Assembly: GCA_028284675.1 (NCBI GenBank)
Contig: JANQRI010000021.1
Coordinates: forward strand, 1 to 64,000
DNA from: Gammaproteobacteria bacterium
GTDB taxonomy: Bacteria; Pseudomonadota; Gammaproteobacteria; HTCC5015
Length of the DNA stretch: 64,000 nucleotides
Reading direction: 5' to 3'
The position numbers and the translations under genes were made by a program. Below are positions 54,066 through 63,786 of this stretch, in pieces; position 1 is the stretch's first letter; each line of letters opens with the position of its first letter. Under the pieces are notes generated by a model. That model was not told where the DNA came from. It ran no database searches and saw only the letters and a list, made by a program, of their open reading frames with translations.

Positions 54066-55253
54066 TTAGCCGCCGCTGTCATTTCTGATCATATCGCGAA
54101 TCCCGCGCACTGCCTGACGGGTGCGGTGTTTATTTTCTATCAGGCTAAAACGCACATGGTCATCGCCATATTCACCAAAACCAATCCCGGGGGACACCGC
54201 AACTTTCGCATCCTGTAATAACTTCTTGGCAAAGTTCAGTGAGCCAAGTTCTTTATACTGCTCAGGCACCGGCGCCCATACAAACATGGTTGCTTTGGGT
54301 TTCTCAACTTCCCAGCCGATCGAATTCAATCCCTCGCATAACACATCACGGCGCTCTTTGTAGCGATCACATATTTCAGCCACACAGGACTGGTCACCTT
54401 CCAATGCCAGAATCGCCGCGACCTGTATCGGTGTGAACATCCCATAGTCAAGATAGGATTTAATTCTCGCCAATGCAGCAACCAATTCACGATTGCCGCT
54501 CATAAACCCAACCCGCCAGCCGGGCATACTGTAAGTCTTCGATAAGGAATAGAACTCAACGGCAACCTCTTTGGCTCCGGGCACCTGCAAAATAGACGGC
54601 GCTTTATAACCGTCAAATACAATTTCGGCATAAGCCAGATCGTGGACCACCCAGATTTCATGGTCACGGGCAATGGCCACAACCCGTTCAAAAAAATCGA
54701 GCTCCACACATTGAGTCGTCGGATTACCCGGAAAATTCAGGATAAGCATCTTCGGTTTCGGAAAAGAGTCCTTGATCGCTTTTTCCAGTTCTGCAAAAAA
54801 ATCAACATCCGGGCGTAACGGTACATGGCGCACATCCGCACCGGCTATCACAATGCTGTAAGGGTGAATTGGATACGCGGGATTCGGCACCAAAACCGCA
54901 TCTCCCGGACCGACCGTGGCCAACGCCAGATGTGCCAACCCCTCTTTGGAGCCGATCGTAACAATCGACTCTGTTTCAGGGTCCAGATCCACTCCAAACC
55001 GCGACTCATACCAATGGGCAACTGCCCGTCGCAAACGGGGTATCCCCCGGGACAGAGAATAGCGGTGTGTATCATCACGCTTTGCCGCTTCTACAAGCTT
55101 ATCGACAATATGCCGCGGGGTTGCCTGATCCGGATTTCCCATGCCGAAATCGATAATATCCTCACCGCGCGCGCGTGCCTGCGCCTTTAGCTCGTTGACG
55201 ATGTTAAAGACATATGGAGGTAAACGGTTTATTCTTGGGAAATCAGTTTTCAC
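54066..55253 (-). CDS. alaC: Alanine-type aminotransferase AlaC
   Basis: 395 residues from GTG 55253 ([19 protein letters not shown]); a longer frame reaches 55316 but starts with residues foreign to the family. Fold-type I PLP enzyme: [57 protein letters not shown] and the PLP lysine in [15 protein letters not shown] near residue 235. It transfers amino groups between pyruvate and glutamate. Placement before hom-thrC is frequent in Gammaproteobacteria. Confidence 0.92.
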   Translation of the reverse strand: MKTDFPRINRLPPYVFNIVNELKAQARARGEDIIDFGMGNPDQATPRHIVDKLVEAAKRDDTHRYSLSRGIPRLRRAVAHWYESRFGVDLDPETESIVTIGSKEGLAHLALATVGPGDAVLVPNPAYPIHPYSIVIAGADVRHVPLRPDVDFFAELEKAIKDSFPKPKMLILNFPGNPTTQCVELDFFERVVAIARDHEIWVVHDLAYAEIVFDGYKAPSILQVPGAKEVAVEFYSLSKTYSMPGWRVGFMSGNRELVAALARIKSYLDYGMFTPIQVAAILALEGDQSCVAEICDRYKERRDVLCEGLNSIGWEVEKPKATMFVWAPVPEQYKELGSLNFAKKLLQDAKVAVSPGIGFGEYGDDHVRFSLIENKHRTRQAVRGIRDMIRNDSGG

Positions 55254-55372
55254 TTGGTTATAGGTCCGGGCAGCGTAAAAACGCGTTAACCTACTTAATG
55301 AGTAGCAGAGTGTCAAATAATCCGGCCTGAGTGCACTACTGCCGGGTGGGCATACACCAGCGAGCCTTGTAT

Positions 55373-55747
55373 ATGAAATTTAACCTGGAAACCGCAGATC
55401 ACCGTTTTTTGATTCAAAATTACTCTGCGGAAGGCGTATTAATCGCAGGACAACTATATCGCGAGAGCCTGATCGTCACGCCAAACGACCCACCCTCTGT
55501 ATGGAGCCCACCCGCGGTCCAACTGCTGAAGCTTGAGGATTTTGCCACAGCGCTACAGGGAAACCCCGAAGTATTGCTGCTCGGTACCGGCTCAGAACTG
55601 ATATTCCCACCCTATACTTTGAACGCTGAGTTCGCACAATTGCGCATCGGGCTGGAAGTGATGAATACTGCGGCTGCCTGCCGCACGTTTAATGTGCTTG
55701 CAGGTGAAAGCCGGCGGGTCACAGCCGCATTTATACAGAATTACTGA
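55373..55747 (+). CDS. Mth938-like (DUF498/NDUFAF3 family) protein
   Basis: 124 residues from ATG 55373; a longer frame from 55331 carries a non-conserved leader. The Mth938 pattern is visible: [53 protein letters not shown] and [20 protein letters not shown]. Human NDUFAF3 helps assemble complex I; the bacterial role is unknown. It is divergent from alaC and its stop overlaps the 3' end of rpoS by 7 nt, convergent. Confidence 0.88.
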   Translation: MKFNLETADHRFLIQNYSAEGVLIAGQLYRESLIVTPNDPPSVWSPPAVQLLKLEDFATALQGNPEVLLLGTGSELIFPPYTLNAEFAQLRIGLEVMNTAAACRTFNVLAGESRRVTAAFIQNY

Positions 55748-56724
55748 AGCAGGATATCAGAATAAAAACCGCGGCTCTCAAGAATACGCCGCAATCTCTT
55801 CAGGGCTTCCATCTGAATTTGTCGCGCACGCTCACGGGTAACACCCAGCTCATGGCCTACCTCCTCCAGTGTACAGCGCTCATAACCATGCAAGCCAAAG
55901 CGTCTGAGTACAACTGCCCGCTGCTTCTCATCAAGCTCCTGTAACCACTCATCAATATGCTCATTGACCTCATCGGCCTGAATCAGGTCCAGCGGTTGCG
56001 GATTCTGCTCATCAGGAATTACATCCAGCAAGGGGCTTTCGCTGTCTTTACTGATCGGTACATCAACGGAAGTGACCCGTTCATTCAAACCGAACATACG
56101 CTTAACCTCACCAATCGGCTTATCCAGCCGGTCGGCAACTTCCTCAGGCGTCGGTTCACGCTCCAGGGTTTGCTGTAACTGGCGGGCAGCCCTGAGATAG
56201 ATATTCAGCTCTTTAATAATATGGATCGGCAGACGTATGGTTCTTGCCTGATTCATTAATCCGCGCTCTATCGTTTGCCTTATCCACCAGGTTGCATAAG
56301 TCGAAAAGCGAAAACCTTTTTCCGGATCGAATTTTTCAACCGCGCGAATCAGCCCAAGATTGCCTTCCTCGATCAAATCCAGCAACGCCAGACCACGGTT
56401 CATATAACGTCGTGATATCTTTACAACCAGGCGTAAATTCGACTCTATCATTTTCCGGCGGGCCGCAGCGTCCCCTTGCCGGGTCAGGCGACCATATTTG
56501 ATTTCTTCAGCGGGTGTAAGTAATGAAGAATACTCTATTTCTTTCAGATACAGGCGGGTTGCATCGATTTCCTTCCCGGACAGGTCACCCGGGGCAAAAC
56601 TGTCCGGTTTACTACCCTGTGCCACATCGGCATCAATATCGAGTGTGAGATCCGCATAGCTAACGGCATTAAGATCCGAATCCTCGATACTTTTACCCAA
56701 TGTACCGTTGCCGTCTTTTTGCAT
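55741..56724 (-). CDS. rpoS: RNA polymerase sigma factor RpoS
   Basis: 327 residues. Region 1.2 contains [20 protein letters not shown]; region 2 has [40 protein letters not shown] and [20 protein letters not shown]; regions 3 and 4 end with [20 protein letters not shown]. RpoS directs the stationary-phase and general stress response. The first ~60 residues differ from the enterobacterial form and are acidic. nlpD lies directly upstream; in relatives the main rpoS promoter is inside nlpD. Confidence 0.96.
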   Translation of the reverse strand: MQKDGNGTLGKSIEDSDLNAVSYADLTLDIDADVAQGSKPDSFAPGDLSGKEIDATRLYLKEIEYSSLLTPAEEIKYGRLTRQGDAAARRKMIESNLRLVVKISRRYMNRGLALLDLIEEGNLGLIRAVEKFDPEKGFRFSTYATWWIRQTIERGLMNQARTIRLPIHIIKELNIYLRAARQLQQTLEREPTPEEVADRLDKPIGEVKRMFGLNERVTSVDVPISKDSESPLLDVIPDEQNPQPLDLIQADEVNEHIDEWLQELDEKQRAVVLRRFGLHGYERCTLEEVGHELGVTRERARQIQMEALKRLRRILESRGFYSDILLQ

Positions 56725-56779
56725 CCGAAACCTCGACTAGCCGGCGCTCCTAAAAGATACTCCCAGCATAGCTCGATCG

Positions 56780-57526
56780 CTAACGCTTCGGCAAGTGCTT
56801 CAGCGGATCTACTGGCGCGCCCTGCCGGCGAATTTCAAAATGCAGTCGGGCCAAGCGCGACTCGGAAAAGCCCATTTTTGCGATTTTCTGCCCGGATATG
56901 ACAGCGTCACCCTCTCGAACCAGTAATTCACTGTTATGTCCGTATGCGCTTAGATACTCATCGCTATGCTTGATGATCAGCAGGTTTCCATAGCCTTTAA
57001 GGCCGCTGCCACTGTAAACCACTTTTCCTGCCGCGGTTGCCTTGACCGGTTGACCAAACTTACCGGCAATATCGATTCCTGTGGAGGTACTGTTACTGCC
57101 CCGAAAGCGGGCGACAATTTTACCGTCTGCGGGCCAGCGCCACTGCTTCGGAGTGGTTTTCGCCAGTACCGGCCGTTTACCCGTATCACGCGCCTTGAGA
57201 GATGGTTTTGTTGTATTGCGGCTCGCCTGAGCCGGGCTTGCCTGCGGCTTGTTATTTGACTGCAGGCCATCGGGTTCCACTAAAAACAGCTGCTGACCGG
57301 GATATATCGTGTAAGGCGATGAAATATTGTTCCAACGCGCCAACTCTTTGTAATCCAACTTATACCGCCAGGCAATTGCAAATAATGTTTCATTTTTTCT
57401 GACGGTATAGCCCTGTGAACCAAGCCGCCACCGATCACTGCTACAAGCGCTCATCAAAAGCGAATAGATCACAATAAAAACAAGCAGCCGCAACGAGACC
57501 CGCCGTGTACCGCTGTCTACATCCAC
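56780..57526 (-). CDS. nlpD: NlpD-like murein hydrolase activator lipoprotein
   Basis: 248 residues. A lipobox is near residue 28 (YSLLMSACSS), then a LysM domain at about 38-82 (GYTVRKNETLFAIAWRYKLD; YTIYPGQQLFLV). The C-terminal M23-like domain (about 135-240) is catalytically dead: the first zinc His is Thr in STGIDIAGKFGQP, and the last motif is RLHFEIRR instead of HLHF. This matches NlpD, which activates the amidase AmiC rather than cutting murein itself. It sits between yqaA and rpoS as in other Gammaproteobacteria. Confidence 0.95.
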   Translation of the reverse strand: MDVDSGTRRVSLRLLVFIVIYSLLMSACSSDRWRLGSQGYTVRKNETLFAIAWRYKLDYKELARWNNISSPYTIYPGQQLFLVEPDGLQSNNKPQASPAQASRNTTKPSLKARDTGKRPVLAKTTPKQWRWPADGKIVARFRGSNSTSTGIDIAGKFGQPVKATAAGKVVYSGSGLKGYGNLLIIKHSDEYLSAYGHNSELLVREGDAVISGQKIAKMGFSESRLARLHFEIRRQGAPVDPLKHLPKR

Positions 57527-57529
57527 GGT

Positions 57530-58105
57530 TTATTTAACCCAAAAGTAGGCCACGACTGCCAATACCACTACAGCCCAACCTATCCACTCGACATAGCGAC
57601 GTGCCAGCGGCTCAAATTTCGGACCAAGTAACATAATCAAACCGGCGGCGAGAAAAAACTGTCCGGCCCGGCCAATAAATGATGCAACAATAAAAGGCAA
57701 CAGGCCCATTGACAGACTTCCGGCGGCAATGGTGAAAACTTTATACGGTATCGGCGAAATACCTGCCAAAAATAATGCCCAGAAACCCCATTTTTCAAAC
57801 CAGCTTCTGGCCAGCTCATAACTGTCCTGATAACCAAAATCCGTGATTAAAGGCCGCACTGCCTCAATCAAAAAGATTCCGCAACCATAGCCCAATAATC
57901 CGCCCATTACCGAGCTGATTGTTGCGATAAGCGCCAGCTTTAAACCACTATCGGGTTTCGCAGCCACCATCGGCGCCAACATAAAAACCACCGGAATCGG
58001 AAAAAAAGATGACTCCATAAAGCTGACCGCTGCCAGATACCGGGGTGCATATTTGTGCCTGGACCAGTGTATTACCTTGTCATAAAGCGGGCCGAACAGC
58101 TTCAT
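57530..58105 (-). CDS. YqaA-type DedA/VTT-family membrane protein
   Basis: 191 residues, about five hydrophobic segments. Family features: an N-terminal amphipathic part (WSRHKYAPRYLAAVSFMESS), FFPIPVVFMLAPMVAAKP with the re-entrant-loop proline, SVMGGLLGYGCGIFL and FLAGISPIPYKVFTIAAGSL. DedA-like proteins move or flip undecaprenyl phosphate or other lipids in the inner membrane; the YqaA branch is not characterised. The start overlaps the pcm stop by 4 nt, and nlpD follows 3 nt after its own stop. Confidence 0.9.
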   Translation of the reverse strand: MKLFGPLYDKVIHWSRHKYAPRYLAAVSFMESSFFPIPVVFMLAPMVAAKPDSGLKLALIATISSVMGGLLGYGCGIFLIEAVRPLITDFGYQDSYELARSWFEKWGFWALFLAGISPIPYKVFTIAAGSLSMGLLPFIVASFIGRAGQFFLAAGLIMLLGPKFEPLARRYVEWIGWAVVVLAVVAYFWVK

Positions 58106-58806
58106 TGGTTAACACGCCCACTGAGAAACGGCACAAAAGACACGGCTTCCAGCTCTTCGGCTTCATAGCCACTTTGGGTACGCTCTATTAGCATCAGGCG
58201 CTGCACATTATCCATACGGCCTACCGGAATCACCATACGCCCCCCAGGTTTAAGCTGGGATAAAAGTTCTTGCGGAACCTCCTCAGGCGCTGCGGTCACA
58301 ATGATTGCATCAAATGGTGCATGCTCGGGCCAGCCCCAGCCACCATCTGCATGCTTTAAATGAATATTGGAAAATTGCAGACGCCGGCAAAGCCCTCGTG
58401 TACGTGTATAAAGCTCATAAATGCGCTCCACACTGTACACTTCATCAACCAATAGTGACAATATCGCGGCCTGGTAACCGGAACCGGTGCCGACTTCCAG
58501 CAGCTTTTTCGGCCGTCTGGCCGGGTCACTGCCAAGCAATGCCTGGGTCATACGCGCAACAATCAATGGCTGTGAAATCGTCTGACCATAACCAATCGGC
58601 AATGCACAATTCTCATAGGCCCGATTTGACATTGCTTCATCGACGAATAAATGCCGGGGCATATTGCGGATCACCTGCAATACTTCATCATCGCAAACCC
58701 CAGCGGATCGCAGCTTTTCGATCAGCTGATCACGCCTCCGTTGCGAGGTCATGCCGATACCCAACAGGTCTTCCCGGCTTAAATGTGTATTCACTCCTGT
58801 ATCCAA
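58102..58806 (-). CDS. pcm: Protein-L-isoaspartate O-methyltransferase
   Basis: 234 residues. Pcm methylates isoaspartyl residues formed by ageing, starting their repair. Features: [59 protein letters not shown], and the SAM-binding [17 protein letters not shown]. The start overlaps surE by 16 nt; surE-pcm pairing is typical and both are stationary-phase survival genes. Confidence 0.96.
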   Translation of the reverse strand: MDTGVNTHLSREDLLGIGMTSQRRRDQLIEKLRSAGVCDDEVLQVIRNMPRHLFVDEAMSNRAYENCALPIGYGQTISQPLIVARMTQALLGSDPARRPKKLLEVGTGSGYQAAILSLLVDEVYSVERIYELYTRTRGLCRRLQFSNIHLKHADGGWGWPEHAPFDAIIVTAAPEEVPQELLSQLKPGGRMVIPVGRMDNVQRLMLIERTQSGYEAEELEAVSFVPFLSGRVNQ

Positions 58807-59537
58807 CGCGCTAAAGATTCCAGATGTTCATAACGGGTTAAATCAATTTGTAACGGTGTTATTGACACACGGTTATTATTTATCGCATGAAAATCAGTAC
58901 CAGGCCCACTATCCTGCTCTGCCCCCGCAGGCCCTACCCAGTATATAGGCTCGCCCCGGGGATCGCACCCCTGAATCACTTTCTCAGATTTATGCCGGTT
59001 TCCCAGGCGGGTCACCTCCCATCCGGCAAGTCGCTCCCAGGGCACATCCGGCACATTCACATTCAGAATACTGTCTGCCGGCAAAGACCGGTTCTGTATG
59101 CGGTTGACCAGGCGCTGCGCAACCCGGGCCGCGGTTGCATAATGCTCCGCATTCATCGAGTTAATCGATACTGCGACCGCAGGATACCCCAAAAAACGCC
59201 CTTCCATCGCGGCAGCGACCGTGCCCGAATAAATAACATCGTCGCCGAGATTTGCGCCCGCGTTAATCCCTGAGATCACCATATCCGGCTCATAATCAAG
59301 CAAGCCGGTCAAAGCCAGGTGTACACAGTCGGAAGGCGTGCCGTTCACATACAAATAACCGTTATCAGCGGTAAACACCCTGAGAGGATCACGTACAGTC
59401 AGCGAACTGCTGGCCGCACTTCGGTCACGTTCGGGTGCTACTACGATAATTTCGTCGGCAAGCTCACGCATTGCCTCAGCCAGCGCCACTATTCCCGCAG
59501 CACGGTAACCGTCGTCATTACTTATTACAATTCGCAT
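58791..59537 (-). CDS. surE: 5'/3'-nucleotidase SurE
   Basis: 248 residues from ATG 59537 ([11 protein letters not shown], the invariant start); a longer frame to 59579 is not part of the protein. Metal ligands are in [11 protein letters not shown] (two Asp), a Ser in [11 protein letters not shown], and Asn in [20 protein letters not shown]. It dephosphorylates nucleoside monophosphates. It opens the surE-pcm-yqaA-nlpD-rpoS operon. Confidence 0.97.
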   Translation of the reverse strand: MRIVISNDDGYRAAGIVALAEAMRELADEIIVVAPERDRSAASSSLTVRDPLRVFTADNGYLYVNGTPSDCVHLALTGLLDYEPDMVISGINAGANLGDDVIYSGTVAAAMEGRFLGYPAVAVSINSMNAEHYATAARVAQRLVNRIQNRSLPADSILNVNVPDVPWERLAGWEVTRLGNRHKSEKVIQGCDPRGEPIYWVGPAGAEQDSGPGTDFHAINNNRVSITPLQIDLTRYEHLESLARWIQE

Positions 59538-59848
59538 AGCTGATCGTACCTGGTGAAAGCCCGGAAGCATAAACAACACGGCTTATTTTGCAAGCGTATC
59601 TATCACCCTGCGATGGCAACCCCATAAATCGTGTTTACCTAAAACAGTTTACACTGCTTGGCAAACCTGAAATAGTGTTCTCCAGTTCCAGTGAAAGTGG
59701 TCAAAATAAACTTATCAGGCAAAAATCTGTCTGTATTTAAGAGAAATATCCAACGATAGATGCAGAAAAAGGCCGGCGCTTTACAAACAGCTCCCAAAAT
59801 ATCTGTCCTGCAAGCAGGTTAATAACGTATCAGAAAACCAGAATCATC
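59538..59848. other. Gene-free interval between divergent surE and smr genes
   Basis: About 311 nt, AT-rich. It should carry the promoters of the surE block (minus) and the smr gene (plus). A segment near 59690 (CCAGTTCCAGTGAAAGTGGT) resembles an insertion-sequence end, but no transposase or partner end is seen. Nothing else recognised. Confidence 0.3.
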
Positions 59849-60385
59849 ATGGCCAGGAACAAAATAAATAACCCTGACAGCGAGCTGTTCCGTGAAACCG
59901 TCGGTGATATCAAGCGCCTGGACAATGACCGTATAGAGTCATCTAAACCATTGCCGCGCCCCATTCCGAAACAATCACAGATAGACGATGCCCAGGTCAT
60001 TGATGAAATGCTCTCCGATCATTATGACCCGATGCAACTGGACCTCGGCGATGAAATCAGTTTCCGCCGGCCCGGCGTTCAACACAGTGTGATGCGCAAA
60101 CTTAAACGCGGCCAATACAGCATCGGTGCCGAATTGGATCTGCACGGAATGACGATACCTCAAGCCAGGCGCGCACTGGTTGAATTCCTAAATGCCTGCC
60201 GGCAGGCACAAAAAAAATGTGTCCGTATTATCCACGGCAAAGGCCGGCGCTCCTCTAACAAAGGCCCGGTTCTAAAGCCAATGGTTGCAAACTGGTTGAC
60301 CCAGCTTGATGATGTGCTTGCGTATACAACGTCCAGGCCGATTGATGGGGGTACGGGTGCTTTGTATGTGCTTCTAAAAGGCTAA
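59849..60385 (+). CDS. Smr-domain protein (SmrA-like endonuclease)
   Basis: 178 residues with a charged N-terminal extension (about 1-80) and a C-terminal Smr domain: ELDLHGMTIPQARRALVEFL near 93 and CVRIIHGKGRRSSNKG near 125. The LDLHG and HGKG motifs are the nuclease-type Smr signature; family members nick DNA or cut mRNA in ribosome rescue. It converges on the TPR/barrel gene, overlapping 4 nt at the 3' ends. Confidence 0.9.
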   Translation: MARNKINNPDSELFRETVGDIKRLDNDRIESSKPLPRPIPKQSQIDDAQVIDEMLSDHYDPMQLDLGDEISFRRPGVQHSVMRKLKRGQYSIGAELDLHGMTIPQARRALVEFLNACRQAQKKCVRIIHGKGRRSSNKGPVLKPMVANWLTQLDDVLAYTTSRPIDGGTGALYVLLKG

Positions 60386-61731
60386 CTGCCCCAGTCATAA
60401 CGAAAATTTAACCCAAACACCGACTGCGAAAAGCTTTGTGCCAGTTCACGGCCAAAGACCTGCCTAAAAAACCGCGCCGCACGTGTAACTGTATCATTAT
60501 CCCCGTGAAACCAGGTGAACTCTGCACTCCAATGCGCATTTATCTGATACCGCAACATAACATCGATAACCTGATAATCGTCTTCGCGATCAATGCGTAA
60601 ATTTGTGAAACCGGCACCATCATAATCGCTATGCAGTTGCATAATCATTATGCCGGCATCGAAACGCTGACCAGGCGATATATTCACCTCCAGCTCAACA
60701 CCGTTAAAATCTCTGGCAACCAACAGATCGGCCAGCACGCTTGAGCTATCAGCTTCCTCATGACCGCCCAACAGCGCAAACCGGATATCCACCGGGCGGA
60801 TATCGGAACCAAGCAATGCATAAACACCGAGCTCTACCTGTAACAGCGCTGCATCCCGAAATGACTCTTGTGCATATGCCTGATCGGCATATTGTATATT
60901 AAGCAACCAATCAGCTTTGCTGACTAAACGGGAACGCCAGTCAAAATCGAATGCCCATATATCACGATAATTTTCTGAATCAATTGAAAGGCGCTCGATA
61001 TTAAATCCCAGACCCGCATAATACGCCCCGGTATCACGCTCAAATCGCGCTTCGATATCGTGATAGGCAAAGTCGAACTCACTGAAATCCTGGTAATACT
61101 GCCCTCCGCTTTCCAGTGACAAGGACAATTGATTGTCAGCCGAAAGCGGTTGCCGCCAGCCGATACCGCCCTGCAAACGCCAATAATTATCACGCTGACC
61201 GGCGACAGCAACACTGTCAATAATCGCCCTGGCCAATAAACTGTCAACCCTGGGGTTATTATTGGCGTTATCATCAACACCCAAGCCTGTTTCAAAAAAA
61301 GCAAACGGTGCGCCTTGCGTATTACCGGAATTAATATGTTTTTTTCCCGGCTTTGCATGCTTAATATTCAACTCTTCTCTTATCGCACGGCTTTTATCGT
61401 GCTGGCCGGACAGGCGATAAGTATCTGCCAGTTCGGCTTTTATTACATGGTTATCGGGCTCCAGCATCAACAAGTGCTCTAAAGCGCTCACTGCCTCATT
61501 CGGCTGGCCTGCACGAGATGCAGCCAATCCATAGTAATAATAAAAATCGGCATGCCGCTCTAAATTGTTGAACTGCCGTGCATACTCCAATGCACCTTTA
61601 TAATCACCGGACTCATATAAGTACATTAAAGTTACAGGTTCGTATTTTTCTCCAGACAGCGCCACACCATGACTTAACAGACACCACAACAGAAAAAAAC
61701 AGCTTAGCCTATCAATGAGCGACCGATTCAT
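60382..61731 (-). CDS. TPR plus outer-membrane beta-barrel protein (Slam-like architecture)
   Basis: 449 residues. Signal peptide at 1-27 (LSCFFLLWCLLSHGVALSGE), then TPR-like helices to about 130 (LYESGDYKGALEYARQF; AGQPNEAVSALEHLLMLEPD). From about 145 to the end the pattern is of alternating barrel strands, opening with FFETGLGVDDNANNNPRVDS and closing with SVFGLNFRYDWGS. Periplasmic TPR plus a C-terminal barrel is the layout of Slam/DUF560 proteins, which move surface lipoproteins outward. No obvious substrate lipoprotein gene lies beside it, so the assignment is tentative. It overlaps truD by 20 nt and follows it in the same operon. Confidence 0.6.
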   Translation of the reverse strand: MNRSLIDRLSCFFLLWCLLSHGVALSGEKYEPVTLMYLYESGDYKGALEYARQFNNLERHADFYYYYGLAASRAGQPNEAVSALEHLLMLEPDNHVIKAELADTYRLSGQHDKSRAIREELNIKHAKPGKKHINSGNTQGAPFAFFETGLGVDDNANNNPRVDSLLARAIIDSVAVAGQRDNYWRLQGGIGWRQPLSADNQLSLSLESGGQYYQDFSEFDFAYHDIEARFERDTGAYYAGLGFNIERLSIDSENYRDIWAFDFDWRSRLVSKADWLLNIQYADQAYAQESFRDAALLQVELGVYALLGSDIRPVDIRFALLGGHEEADSSSVLADLLVARDFNGVELEVNISPGQRFDAGIMIMQLHSDYDGAGFTNLRIDREDDYQVIDVMLRYQINAHWSAEFTWFHGDNDTVTRAARFFRQVFGRELAQSFSQSVFGLNFRYDWGS

Positions 61732-62752
61732 AATTCACAATTTCTCTCAGTAAACTGGTTGCATAACTTCCGGCCGGCAACTCAAATGAAATTTTCAATA
61801 CATCAGCATCCATGCTCCACTCCAGCTGCTTTGGCAAAACAGATAAGGCTCTGCGACCCGTCTGTAAACGACACCGCTTAAGGCCTGCTGTAAGTGCAGA
61901 AAACTCATCCATGACCTCAGCTTCTAACATCATCGTGGTCGATTGCGCCAGGGACTCACCTTCGCCGTAAAGCGGGCCGGTGATGCGCAGCTCTTTATTC
62001 TCTACCCTTTTTTGCAAAGCGGCGCTGTCTTCCCCTGTCGATGAAAAAACACTGCGACACCCGGCCAACATCAGAACGTCGCCCTCCAAAACATTTTGCC
62101 AGGAACCCTGCTGTAACCTGAAATCCAGGACCTTATTAAACAGCAGTGAACGCGCTGCAGAAAGATAAATAGCGCGCAGCGAACGTTTAGGCTTTATGTC
62201 ACCATTGAACATCGCAAATGCCTGCCCAATATTATGCCCGTCAATGCCAAAACGCTGCTCACCAAAGTAATTCGGCACCCCTTCTTTTTGAATGCGGGCA
62301 CAGTGCTGCATTAGCGCGTCATCAGCACCCTGCAAACCCTTAACAACAATATTAAAAAAATTAGCCCTTAAGTGACCGGGCTTAAGCTTTTTACGGTGCC
62401 GGGAAACCTGTAAAACCTTGGTTTGCCGGTCTTCCAGGTCCTGCCAGTCCGGCTCAGAAGCGCCGGGCAGATGTACGCTAAACCATTGGCGGGTCAATGC
62501 ATGCCGGTCTTTGAGCCCCGCATACCCCACCGCGAATTGTTTTACCCCAGCCAGCTCCGCAAGCCGTCGCACTAACCACTGAGTATTCTGGTGCCGTTTC
62601 TCAATAAATAGATAAACATGTTCACCTGTACCTTCAGGCATACGGACCAGCTGTTCATCCACAATAAAGTCATCGGCAGTCGCACGAATCAGCCCTTTTA
62701 CCTCAGGACCACCATATGCATACGCCCAGTTATTAATATTTAACGGTTTCAT
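61712..62752 (-). CDS. truD: tRNA pseudouridine(13) synthase TruD
   Basis: 346 residues. The catalytic aspartate is in VGYAGLKDRHALTRQWFSVH near residue 82, with VPNYFGEQRFGIDGHN for RNA binding and the C-terminal FELPAGSYATSLLREIV. TruD makes pseudouridine 13 in tRNA-Glu. In enterobacteria truD lies directly before surE; here the TPR/barrel gene and smr stand between them, about 2.2 kb. Confidence 0.95.
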   Translation of the reverse strand: MKPLNINNWAYAYGGPEVKGLIRATADDFIVDEQLVRMPEGTGEHVYLFIEKRHQNTQWLVRRLAELAGVKQFAVGYAGLKDRHALTRQWFSVHLPGASEPDWQDLEDRQTKVLQVSRHRKKLKPGHLRANFFNIVVKGLQGADDALMQHCARIQKEGVPNYFGEQRFGIDGHNIGQAFAMFNGDIKPKRSLRAIYLSAARSLLFNKVLDFRLQQGSWQNVLEGDVLMLAGCRSVFSSTGEDSAALQKRVENKELRITGPLYGEGESLAQSTTMMLEAEVMDEFSALTAGLKRCRLQTGRRALSVLPKQLEWSMDADVLKISFELPAGSYATSLLREIVNYESVAH

Positions 62753-62955
62753 TCAAAAGCTTTTTATAACGATGCGGCGATAGTGCATAAAAATACGCCT
62801 TACGTACAGATTTGATGATTGAAATCGATACTTAATCGAGATATTGGCTGCTCAATGGGCCTGACTTTCCAGCTGACATATAACAACAGATGGCAAAGGC
62901 ATGCGCCGCCGGATTTTTCTGGTCTATCGGCAACAAAGATAAGTGCTTATACATA

Positions 62956-62972
62956 CCGTCATTTTTTGACGG
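62956..62972. promoter_or_regulatory. Inverted repeat, candidate operator of the TetR-type regulator
   Basis: CCGTCA (62956-62961) and TGACGG (62967-62972) are separated by five T residues, 38 nt before the TetR start. A further GTCA lies just downstream. Location and symmetry fit an autoregulatory TetR-family site. Confidence 0.4.
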
Positions 62973-63010
62973 CTTGTCATTTCTTTGGAGTATGTGTTTA
63001 ATAGCGGCCC

Positions 63011-63757
63011 ATGCAACTGTCCACACGCAAACAGCGCACCCTTAAAGATCGAGAGCAGCTTATTTTAAATATCGCCGCAGAACTGCTCGAATCGGACGGC
63101 TACCTTGGTTTAAACATGGACCGAATCGCCGAAGCGACCGAATACTCGAAAGGCACTATTTATCAGCATTTTACCTGCAAAGAAGAAATTGTATGTGCGC
63201 TGAGTGCGCGCACGATGCAAACCCAACTTGAAATGCTTGAGCGCGTGCACAACTTTAGTGCCTCTCCCCGTGAAAAAATGGTCGCGGCACTCGCCGCCCA
63301 CCAGATACTTGCGCGGCTTTACACACGCGCATTTAATAACCTCCTGATAATAAAAAACACGTCTATACGCGGTAAAATTCCGGAGGCCAACCTGAAACAA
63401 TTGCGCAACTACGAAAACCGTTGCTTCGAAGCCATTTGTAATATTGTTGAAGAAGCTATCCAGGCCGGTGATTTACAGCTGCAGATACCGGTCCCCGAAA
63501 TGGTATTTGGGTTCTGGGCCATTGCATTCGGCTCTTCCATGCTACAAATTATGGACTACCCCCTGGCGCAGATGAATATTCATAACCCCGATGAAACTAT
63601 TAGGTTGCCATGCCGCTATGCATTAGACGGTTTTGGCTGGAAACCATTGAGCAGCGAATGGGATTACTCAAGTACTTACCGGCGAATCCACGAAGAGCTG
63701 TTTCCCGAAGAAATAGAACAACTCAAGATGCTACACATTAAACTCACAGGCACCTGA
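63011..63757 (+). CDS. TetR/AcrR-family transcriptional regulator
   Basis: 248 residues. The N-terminal DNA-binding domain has RTLKDREQLILNIAAELLES, then the helix-turn-helix MDRIAEATEYSKGTIYQHFT near 36-55 and CKEEIVCALSARTM. The ligand-binding half (about 70-248) is Trp-rich and not assigned. A gene for an RND/MMPL-type exporter starts 29 nt downstream on the same strand, so it probably controls that pump. Confidence 0.9.
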   Translation: MQLSTRKQRTLKDREQLILNIAAELLESDGYLGLNMDRIAEATEYSKGTIYQHFTCKEEIVCALSARTMQTQLEMLERVHNFSASPREKMVAALAAHQILARLYTRAFNNLLIIKNTSIRGKIPEANLKQLRNYENRCFEAICNIVEEAIQAGDLQLQIPVPEMVFGFWAIAFGSSMLQIMDYPLAQMNIHNPDETIRLPCRYALDGFGWKPLSSEWDYSSTYRRIHEELFPEEIEQLKMLHIKLTGT

Positions 63758-63786
63758 GCAGAAGTGCCAAAACTAAGGTTCAAAAT

